A stretch of 9,514 nucleotides of DNA from contig SLKW01000313.1 in assembly GCA_007134405.1 (NCBI GenBank), positions 1-9,514 of the forward strand, in the 5' to 3' direction. Shown here one piece after another: positions 1-8,180 of this stretch (position 1 is the first letter of the stretch; each line of letters starts with the position of its first letter). The translations under genes were made by a program, and so were the position numbers. Under the pieces are notes generated by a model. It made no database searches. It was not told the origin of the DNA and saw nothing but the letters and a program-made list of their open reading frames with translations. Source of the DNA: Paracoccaceae bacterium (GTDB lineage: Bacteria; Pseudomonadota; Alphaproteobacteria; Rhodobacterales; Rhodobacteraceae).

Positions 1-328
1 GCACTTGCGCGATGACCGGCTGCGGCAAGGTCGGGATCATCTGCATCACCTCGGAACACCGCCCGAAGAGGTCGGCGAAGTAATGCGCCCCACCATCGGC
101 CGATTGCCGCCCGGCCTGCATTTCCTTCAGGTCATGCCCGGCGCAGAACACCTTGCCCGAGCCTTTCAGGATCGCCACCCGCGCCCGCCCATCCTCGCCC
201 AACCGCTCGAACGCGTGCTTGAGCGCGCCCAGCATCGCATCCGACAGCGCATTCAGCGCCTCGGGCCGCTGCAGCGTGAGTGTCGCCACATGTTCCGTCA
301 CGTCATAGCCGACCAGTCCGTCGCTCAT
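1..328 (-). CDS. enoyl-CoA hydratase/isomerase family protein, N-terminal part (runs off left edge)
   Basis: The first 109 codons of a crotonase-superfamily protein are visible; the rest lies beyond the left edge. The protein starts MSDGLVGYDVTEHVATLTLQ and continues RPEALNALSDAM, the usual crotonase opening in which a short beta-strand is followed by the RP-x-x-x-NAL turn. Residues 61-70, FCAGHDLKEM, form the first half of the oxyanion hole that holds the acyl-CoA thioester. The AGHDLKE form resembles the ECHDC3-like branch rather than classical FadB/PaaF hydratases, which usually read AGADI or AGADL. The catalytic glutamates would lie in the missing half, so hydratase activity cannot be judged. 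The ATG at 328 is preceded by GGAGGG at a good distance. The gene is divergent from the thioesterase at 385, and the 56-bp gap must hold both promoters. Family membership is secure; the exact substrate is unknown. Confidence 0.9.
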   Translation of the reverse strand, partial: MSDGLVGYDVTEHVATLTLQRPEALNALSDAMLGALKHAFERLGEDGRARVAILKGSGKVFCAGHDLKEMQAGRQSADGGAHYFADLFGRCSEVMQMIPTLPQPVIAQV

Positions 329-384
329 CTTGCCCTCCACAGCATTTGGCGAAACTCTAACCGCGCTCGGGCAGGGAGGAAAGC

Positions 385-804
385 ATGACACCGCAAATGG
401 ACACCGCAGCGCTGAACGCGTTCATGAAGGCCGAATTCCCGCAGGTCGCGCGCGATTTCACGGTCGAGCGCATCGCGCCGATGGAGGCGGATGTCCGGCT
501 GATCGCGGATGACAAGCACTTGCGGCCCGGCGGCACCGTCTCGGGGCCGGCGATGTTCGCGCTGGCGGATCTGGCGATGTATGCGGTTCTCCTGGCGATG
601 ATCGGGCCCAAGGCGCTCTCGGTCACGACGAATTGCTCGATCGACTTCATGCGCAAGCCGGCCGCCGGGCGCGACATGATCGCCAAGGCCCGGCTCCTGA
701 AGCTGGGCCGGGTGCTGGCGGTCGGCGATGCGCTGCTGTTCTCAGAGGGCGAAAGCCAGCCCGCCGCCCGCGCCAGCCTGACCTACTCGATCCCGCCGCG
801 CTGA
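385..804 (+). CDS. PaaI-type hotdog-fold acyl-CoA thioesterase
   Basis: This 139-residue protein has the size and pattern of a single hotdog domain of the PaaI/acyl-CoA thioesterase family, which hydrolyse acyl-CoA thioesters in the cytoplasm as tetramers. The signature lies at residues 45-67: HLRPGGTVSGPAMFALADLA, then MYA. Here the usual HGG of PaaI is replaced by a longer HLRPGG form, but the Asp in ALAD (D62), at the position of the catalytic acid, is kept. TTNCSIDFMRKP (81-92) is the conserved strand that packs against the long helix. The start is an ATG preceded by AGGGAGGA (373-380), a near-perfect ribosome binding site. Its divergent neighbour is an enoyl-CoA hydratase-like gene, so a shared role in acyl-CoA turnover is plausible but unproven. 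Downstream it converges on the secreted-protein gene ending at 849; the 44-bp gap shows no convincing terminator. Confidence 0.88.
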   Translation: MTPQMDTAALNAFMKAEFPQVARDFTVERIAPMEADVRLIADDKHLRPGGTVSGPAMFALADLAMYAVLLAMIGPKALSVTTNCSIDFMRKPAAGRDMIAKARLLKLGRVLAVGDALLFSEGESQPAARASLTYSIPPR

Positions 805-848
805 GGCGCCCGCGCCAGATCCCGCCGCGCACCCGCCTTCGGGCCGCT

Positions 849-1541
849 TCAGAAAGACGAAAAATCGGGCAGGCGCAAAGTGCCCTCGGCCATGGCGCGC
901 AACAGCGCGCAACTGTCGGGCTCCCCTGAGAAGTGCATCCAGGCAAGGCCGGCGAACAGCTCGGGGTGCAGGGCATGGATCAGGGGATTGACCTCCCAGA
1001 TGGCGACCGGCTTGTCCAGTCCAAGCGGCGCCAGCATATCCGCCCGCGCATCCTCGGGCAGGACGCTCATCTGCACGACGGCGGCGATATACTCATGCTC
1101 CAGGTGCCGATCCTCGCCCAAGCCGCCGGCAAAGAGCATCGCATGCGTCGCCTCGTGCGCGACGATGCCGGTGAAGGCCAGCGCCGGTGCGAGGCGTTCA
1201 AAAATGCTGCCCTCCGGCGCCTCGGCGCGACACAGCGCGGGGCTGCCCAGCAGGATCTCGTCGCGCCCGGCATCGAAAAGGCCCCAGACCTTGACCCCGC
1301 ATGAGAGCGGGAGTTCATCGACCACACGAATCCGCGTCGCGGCGGCGGTCCGTACGCCGCAGGTGGACAGGATGGCCTCGGCCGCCGCCACCCCCTCGCA
1401 CACCAGATCCCGATCACCGGCCTCCGCGCCCGTGACCTCCCATCCCGAACCGGTGCAGCGATGCCAGTCCTCCGCCGCCCCGGCGGGCCATGCGATAAGC
1501 GCGAGCGCCAATGCAGCCGCCAGCGACCGGGCGCGCGGCAT
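849..1541 (-). CDS. secreted hypothetical protein with HEATH (HExxH) zinc-peptidase-like motif
   Basis: This 230-residue protein begins with a typical Sec signal peptide: MPRARS, a hydrophobic stretch to about residue 20, and a probable cut after AGA near residue 23. The mature part carries IVAHEATHAML at 127-136. Its H129-E130-x-x-H133 is the zinc and catalytic signature of zincin metallopeptidases. HLEHEY follows at 146-151, and E148 or E150 could supply a third ligand, as in gluzincins. Six cysteines (29, 48, 61, 81, 104, 211) suggest disulfides and an oxidising compartment. I do not recognise a characterised family; it resembles a conserved DUF (possibly DUF6639) of alphaproteobacteria. 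Peptidase activity is inferred from the motif only. An in-frame ATG-less extension to 1709 exists but lies inside the NYN gene; the ATG at 1541 has AGAGGG upstream and directly precedes the signal peptide. It starts 4 bp after the NYN stop codon, so the two are probably translated from one mRNA. Confidence 0.8.
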   Translation of the reverse strand: MPRARSLAAALALALIAWPAGAAEDWHRCTGSGWEVTGAEAGDRDLVCEGVAAAEAILSTCGVRTAAATRIRVVDELPLSCGVKVWGLFDAGRDEILLGSPALCRAEAPEGSIFERLAPALAFTGIVAHEATHAMLFAGGLGEDRHLEHEYIAAVVQMSVLPEDARADMLAPLGLDKPVAIWEVNPLIHALHPELFAGLAWMHFSGEPDSCALLRAMAEGTLRLPDFSSF

Positions 1542-1545
1542 CGGC

Positions 1546-2262
1546 CTAATCCCTCTTGCGTGGGGCCACGCGCACTTCCAGCTGGTTGCCGCTGGTTCGC
1601 GTCTCGAATTCGCCGGCCTTGCGGATAAGGTCCGACAGCTTGGCGCAGCCAAAGGTGCGGCTGTCGAAATCGGGGTGGTTCGTGGTGATCTTCTGGCCCA
1701 GCGGGCCAAGCGGAAACCACTCCTGATCCTTGTCGATGGCCTGCATCGCCGCCTTGATCAGCGGCACCGCACGGGACGGCGACTCGCGCTTGGGCGCGTC
1801 GCGCGTGTCGGGCTCGGATTCGGCGACTAGGTTCTCGACGAAGATGAAGCGCTTGCAGGCCATGCGGAAGGCCTCGGGCGTCTTCTGCTGACCGATCCCG
1901 TAGACGTCGAGTCCGTGTTCGCGGATGCGGCTGGCAAGGCGGGTAAAGTCACTGTCCGACGAGATCAGCACGAAGCCGTCGAAGCGGCCCGAATGCAGAA
2001 GGTCCATCGCATCGATCACCAGCGCGATGTCCGAGGCGTTCTTGCCCACGGTATTGGCCGGCTGGTGATGCGGGACCAGCGCCAGCGTCGCGGTCAGGTC
2101 CGACCAGCCCTTCATCGCCCCGCGCGAGAAATCGCCATAGACGCGGCGCACCGAGGCCTCGCCGAGGCTCGCGATCTCCTCGAAGATCGCCTCGGCCCAT
2201 TTCGGCGACGAATTGTCGGCGTCGATCAGCACGGCGAGAAGGGGGATGCCGGCACGGGCCAT
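1546..2262 (-). CDS. NYN domain (PIN-like) protein with C-terminal OST-HTH/LOTUS domain
   Basis: This 238-residue protein has two parts. Residues 7-146 form an NYN (LabA/DUF88-like) domain of the PIN-like nuclease fold. Its acidic positions are D14 and D16 in LIDADN, D78 and D84 in ASDIALVIDAMDLL, and D103 and D105 in ISSDSDF, which together can make the metal-binding pocket of an RNase. After a charged linker (about 148-163), residues 164-232 match the OST-HTH/LOTUS winged-helix domain; see EWFPLGPLGQKI and HPDFDSRTFG, with the Phe-Asp-x-Arg and x-Gly turn. LOTUS domains in other proteins bind RNA, notably structured or G-rich RNA. A single-strand or structure-specific ribonuclease is therefore likely, but the substrate is unknown. 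The ATG at 2262 follows AAAGGA with good spacing. It lies 105 bp downstream of mfd on the same strand and 4 bp upstream of the exported HEATH protein gene. Confidence 0.87.
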   Translation of the reverse strand: MARAGIPLLAVLIDADNSSPKWAEAIFEEIASLGEASVRRVYGDFSRGAMKGWSDLTATLALVPHHQPANTVGKNASDIALVIDAMDLLHSGRFDGFVLISSDSDFTRLASRIREHGLDVYGIGQQKTPEAFRMACKRFIFVENLVAESEPDTRDAPKRESPSRAVPLIKAAMQAIDKDQEWFPLGPLGQKITTNHPDFDSRTFGCAKLSDLIRKAGEFETRTSGNQLEVRVAPRKRD

Positions 2263-2367
2263 GGGGATCCTTTCGTAAATTCGGTTTGGGGCCGGACTGC
2301 CGCATGCAGGGCTGCGGCCCGTCGCGGCGCGAGAGTAATTGAGCGGAGATCGCGGAGCAATGCGCGG

Positions 2368-5799
<3,432 letters not shown>

Positions 5800-5804
5800 C
5801 GACG

Positions 5805-6332
5805 TCAGGAACCCAACACGTTCAGCGAAAGGTTGTGCCACATGCCCCAGAGGGCCGTGACCAGGATCGACAGCACGCCGATGATCTGGATGAGCAACCG
5901 GTGCCAGGTCAGCCGCCGCGTCAGTGCTTCCTCGCGCGGCTGCTCGACCCGCAGGCGCGCGGTCAGTCGCAGGCTCAACGCCATGACCGCGGTCAGGGGC
6001 ACGGCCAGCAGTGTCAGCGCCTGGGCGAATTCGATCCGGTAGTAGAAGCCCAGCAGCGCCACGACGGTCAGCATCGCGGCCCAGAGCCCGACCAGAAGCG
6101 GGCCGCCGGACTGGAAGATCCGCGCCCTCCGGCGCAACTGCAGCTCGACCATCGCCTCCAGATCGGCCATCGCCGTGCCCTTCTGCCGACGCGCGCGCAA
6201 AACCATGTCGAACGGCACCCCGATGACGTAATGCGAGGCGATCGACCAGGTCACGGCCAACACGATCCAGAACCAGAGGTTCGAGAACGACCTCAGGTCA
6301 ATCAGCGTGAACACACTGTCGTACAAGCCCAA
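5805..6332 (-). CDS. conserved four-helix inner-membrane protein upstream of mfd
   Basis: This 175-residue protein has four predicted membrane helices, at about 17-38, 78-98, 101-123 and 146-168. Arg/Lys-rich segments between helices 1 and 2 (LRARRQKG, LRRRARR) and between helices 3 and 4 (LTARLRVEQPREEALTRR) suggest that both loops are cytoplasmic and both termini periplasmic. The opening MGLYDSVFTLIDLRSFSNLW is of a kind I recall from Rhodobacterales proteins labelled 'component of SufBCD complex'. That label is from memory, and nothing visible here supports an Fe-S assembly role: there are no cysteines and no Suf motifs. The start is TTG at 6332. No ATG occurs before M43, which would remove helix 1, and an in-frame TAA lies a short way upstream. 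GGAG at 6342-6345 sits 9 nt before the TTG. The stop codon lies 5 bp before the mfd ATG, so the two are likely one transcription unit. Confidence 0.82.
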   Translation of the reverse strand: MGLYDSVFTLIDLRSFSNLWFWIVLAVTWSIASHYVIGVPFDMVLRARRQKGTAMADLEAMVELQLRRRARIFQSGGPLLVGLWAAMLTVVALLGFYYRIEFAQALTLLAVPLTAVMALSLRLTARLRVEQPREEALTRRLTWHRLLIQIIGVLSILVTALWGMWHNLSLNVLGS

Positions 6333-6341
6333 AGCGGCGAT

Positions 6342-6345
6342 CTCC
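6342..6345 (-). promoter_or_regulatory. ribosome binding site for the TTG start at 6332
   Basis: On the minus strand GGAG is followed by 9 nt and then TTG. This decides the start of the membrane protein: there is no ATG or GTG upstream of the TTG before the in-frame stop, and later starts would cut into the first membrane helix. Confidence 0.6.
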
Positions 6346-6374
6346 GGCGTCAGACCCCCTTACCTAGCGCCCCC

Positions 6375-6404
6375 GGCGCGGCGGGCCAAGGGCCCTCTCG
6401 CGCC
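6375..6404. other. GC-rich imperfect hairpin in the divergent gap before hemB
   Basis: The left arm is GGCGCG (6375-6380), then GC, then GGGCC (6383-6387). The loop is AAG, and the right arm is GGCCC (6391-6395), TCT, CGCGCC (6399-6404). This gives eleven G-C pairs with one small internal loop. It sits in the 134-bp region between the TTG-started membrane protein gene and hemB, about 60 bp before the hemB start. No T-tract follows on either strand, so it is not a classic terminator. It could be a leader structure of either transcript or an operator-like palindrome. Both the structure's formation in the cell and its role are inference. Confidence 0.4.
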
Positions 6405-6453
6405 ATCGGCGGGCTTGAGATCGCCGCCGCCGCGTGGCACGACAGCGCCAGCC

Positions 6454-6458
6454 AGGAG
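6454..6458 (+). promoter_or_regulatory. ribosome binding site that sets the hemB start at 6467
   Basis: AGGAG lies 8 nt before the ATG at 6467. The frame is open further upstream to a GTG at 6434, but that codon has no Shine-Dalgarno and would add 11 residues with no likeness to HemB. The ATG is therefore preferred. Confidence 0.75.
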
Positions 6459-6466
6459 ATGCCGCA

Positions 6467-7468
6467 ATGCCCGTCCAGACCCCCGCCCCCTATCCCGCCG
6501 CGCGCCTGCGCCGCCTGCGCCGCCACACCGCGCTGCGCGACCTGGTCGCCGAGCACCGCCTCGCGCCGCAGGACCTGATCTGGCCGGTCTTCATCCGCGA
6601 GGGCGAGGGCGTGGAGGAGCCGATCGCCTCGATGCCGGGGGTTGCGCGATTCTCGATCGACCGGCTGCGGGCGCAGGCCGAGGCGGCGCACGAACTGGGC
6701 ATCACCACGATCTGCCTCTTCCCCTACACCGATCCGGCGCTGCGGACCGAGGATTGCGCCGAGGCCTGGAATCCCGAAAACCTCACCAACCGCGCGATCC
6801 GCCAGCTCAAGGCAGATCTGCCGGATCTTGCCGTGATGACCGACATCGCGCTCGACCCCTACAACATCAACGGCCATGACGGGTTCGTCGTCGATGGCGA
6901 GATCGTCAACGACCGCACGGTCGAGGCGCTGACGAAGATGGCGCTCGCGCAGGCCGAGGCCGGGGCCGACATCCTCGGCCCCTCCGACATGATGGACGGG
7001 CGCATCGGCGCGATCCGCCTGGGGCTGGAAAGCGCCGGCCACAAGGGCGTGGCGATCCTGTCCTACGCCGCCAAGTTCGCCTCCGGCTTCTACGGCCCCT
7101 TCCGCGATGCGGTGGGCGCTTCGGGGCGGCTCGTCGGCGACAAGAAGACCTACCAGATCGACCCGGCGAACCGGCTGGAAGCCTTGCGCTGCATAGCCCG
7201 CGACCTCGACGAGGGCGCCGACATGGTCATGGTCAAGCCGGGCATGCCCTATCTCGACATCTGCCGCGCGGCCAAGGACGAATTCGGCGCGCCGGTCTGC
7301 GCCTACCAGGTGTCGGGCGAATACGCGATGCTGCGGGCCGCGGCGCAACAGGGCTGGCTCGACGGCGAGAAGGTGATGCTGGAAAGCCTGCTCTGCTTCA
7401 AGCGCGCCGGCTGCGATGCGATCCTGACCTATTTCGCCCCCGACGCGGCCCGCGCGCTGCGCGGCTGA
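6467..7468 (+). CDS. hemB: porphobilinogen synthase (delta-aminolevulinic acid dehydratase)
   Basis: HemB joins two 5-aminolevulinate molecules into porphobilinogen, the second shared step of haem, chlorophyll and cobalamin synthesis, in the cytoplasm. The 333-residue length is typical. The two active-site lysines are clear: K203 in SYAAKFASGFYGPFRDA and K257 in MVMVKPGMPYLDI, the latter being the Schiff-base lysine of the family signature. The substrate-side loop QVSGEYAML is at 281-289. At the metal-site region the protein reads MTDIALDPYNINGHDGF (124-140), with D126, D130 and D138 where zinc enzymes such as E. coli HemB carry three cysteines. This is the aspartate-rich type, which does not use catalytic zinc. 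The N-terminal arm (RLRRLRRHTALRDLVAEH) that builds the octamer/hexamer is present. Upstream lies a 134-bp divergent gap with a hairpin. Downstream, hairpins at the stop codon and a separate promoter suggest it is transcribed apart from the SYLF gene. Confidence 0.97.
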   Translation: MPVQTPAPYPAARLRRLRRHTALRDLVAEHRLAPQDLIWPVFIREGEGVEEPIASMPGVARFSIDRLRAQAEAAHELGITTICLFPYTDPALRTEDCAEAWNPENLTNRAIRQLKADLPDLAVMTDIALDPYNINGHDGFVVDGEIVNDRTVEALTKMALAQAEAGADILGPSDMMDGRIGAIRLGLESAGHKGVAILSYAAKFASGFYGPFRDAVGASGRLVGDKKTYQIDPANRLEALRCIARDLDEGADMVMVKPGMPYLDICRAAKDEFGAPVCAYQVSGEYAMLRAAAQQGWLDGEKVMLESLLCFKRAGCDAILTYFAPDAARALRG

Positions 7469-7495
7469 AAGCCGCCCGGCAGCGCGCCTGCGGGC
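7461..7495 (+). terminator. overlapping hairpins at the hemB stop codon, possible terminator
   Basis: Two mutually exclusive stem-loops can form. The first pairs GCGGCT (7461-7466) with AGCCGC (7470-7475) around a GAA loop that contains part of the stop codon. The second pairs GCCCG (7474-7478) plus CAG (7480-7482) with CTG (7488-7490) plus CGGGC (7491-7495), with a CGCGC loop and one bulged G. No T-run follows (next bases ACAAGACG), so intrinsic termination is uncertain, though GC-rich alphaproteobacteria often use weak forms. Confidence 0.4.
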
Positions 7496-7505
7496 ACAAG
7501 ACGTG

Positions 7506-7534
7506 GTGACAAGGCCGCGCCGAGGCCCTATACT
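7506..7534 (+). promoter_or_regulatory. sigma-70-type promoter for the SYLF lipoprotein gene
   Basis: A -35 element GTGACA (7506-7511) and a -10 element TATACT (7529-7534) are separated by exactly 17 bp. Each box matches the consensus (TTGACA, TATAAT) at five of six positions. Transcription would begin near 7541, giving a leader of about 46 nt before the ATG at 7587. It lies just after the hairpins at the end of hemB, which supports an independent transcription unit. Confidence 0.7.
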
Positions 7535-7586
7535 CGCGTGCACACCGAACGGGGCGCGCAAGACCCCTTTGACACCACGAGGCAGC

Positions 7587-8144
7587 ATGTCCAATTTCTC
7601 CCGCAGAGCGCTGCTGGCCGGCGGCGCGGCGACCCTTGCGCTTTCCGCCTGCGGCAACCCGGTGGGCAGTTTCAACGCCGACCGGCTCGACGCGCGCGTC
7701 GACGCGACCCGCGACTTCCTGAAGTCGAACTACCCCGATCTCGAACCCCTCTTCCGCAACGCCAACGGCATTCTCTACATGCCGCTGGTCACCGAAGGCG
7801 GGCTCTTCGTCGGCGGCGGCTACGGCCAGGGGGCGCTCAGGATCAACGACGTGACGGTCGACTACTACTCGTCCACGCGCGCCAGCATCGGGTTGCAGAT
7901 CGGGGCGCAGCAATTCGCGCATGTGCTCTTTTTCATGACGCCGCAGGCGCTGGCCGATTTCCGCGCTTCCGACGGCTGGGCGGCCTCGGCCGACATCCGC
8001 TACGCGGTGCCCGAACGCGGCGGCGCGGCGGGGGTCGAGACGACGGCGCTCTTCTCGCCGGTGATCGCGGTCGTCTTCGGCCAGTCCGGGCTCATCGCCG
8101 GCGCCTCGCTCTCGGGCGTGCGCTACTCGCGCATCATCCCCTGA
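7587..8144 (+). CDS. SYLF/Ysc84-domain lipoprotein with twin-arginine signal
   Basis: This 185-residue protein begins MSNFSRRALLAGGAATLALS, a twin-arginine motif (S-R-R-A-L-L) followed by a hydrophobic core. A lipobox LSAC follows, with C22 as the lipidated cysteine. This points to Tat-dependent export and membrane anchoring. The mature part (about 45-185) fits the SYLF/Ysc84 family: GILYMPLVTEGGLFVGGGYG (61-80), a middle strand with YYSSTRASIGLQIGAQ (93-108), FFMTPQALADFRAS, and a C-terminal FGQSGLIAGASLSGVRYSRI. SYLF domains in other organisms bind phosphoinositides or other lipids and, in eukaryotes, actin; the bacterial function is largely unknown. The ATG at 7587 has GAGG only 4 nt away, which is close. 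The frame is open back to 7503, but that would place extra residues before the signal and start inside the promoter. Downstream it converges, 36 bp away, on the repeat-protein gene. Confidence 0.85.
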   Translation: MSNFSRRALLAGGAATLALSACGNPVGSFNADRLDARVDATRDFLKSNYPDLEPLFRNANGILYMPLVTEGGLFVGGGYGQGALRINDVTVDYYSSTRASIGLQIGAQQFAHVLFFMTPQALADFRASDGWAASADIRYAVPERGGAAGVETTALFSPVIAVVFGQSGLIAGASLSGVRYSRIIP

Positions 8145-8161
8145 TCCGCACCCTGATCCGC
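8139..8161 (+). repeat. short tandem duplication across the SYLF stop codon
   Basis: CCCTGATCCGC occurs at 8139-8149 and again at 8151-8161, giving a 12-bp period. The first copy contains the TGA stop of the SYLF gene and the second lies wholly in the 36-bp convergent gap. It probably arose by slippage. Confidence 0.75.
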
Positions 8162-8180
8162 GCCTGAGGCCCCGCGCCGT

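Noticed and set aside
5..388. Open plus-strand frame over the left edge
   Set aside because: It is antisense to the enoyl-CoA hydratase-like gene, whose translation shows clear crotonase motifs; the plus-strand product is arginine/histidine-rich and without likeness to a protein family.
805..848. Possible bidirectional terminator between the thioesterase and the secreted-protein genes (CCCG-CCTT-CGGG)
   Set aside because: The stem has only four pairs and there is no T-tract on either side.
2289..2320. Hairpin between mfd and the NYN gene (GGGCCG pairing with CGGCCC)
   Set aside because: The loop is long, and no T-run follows on the minus strand, so it cannot be called a terminator for mfd.
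2332..2360. Possible minus-strand promoter for the NYN gene (TTGCTC at 2355-2360, 17 bp, TACTCT at 2332-2337)
   Set aside because: Each box matches the consensus at only three of six positions, so it is no better than chance in a 105-bp gap, although the spacing is right.
6350..7675. Minus-strand frame of 441 codons opposite hemB
   Set aside because: hemB on the plus strand is unambiguous, and the antisense frame is the usual mirror of GC-rich third positions.
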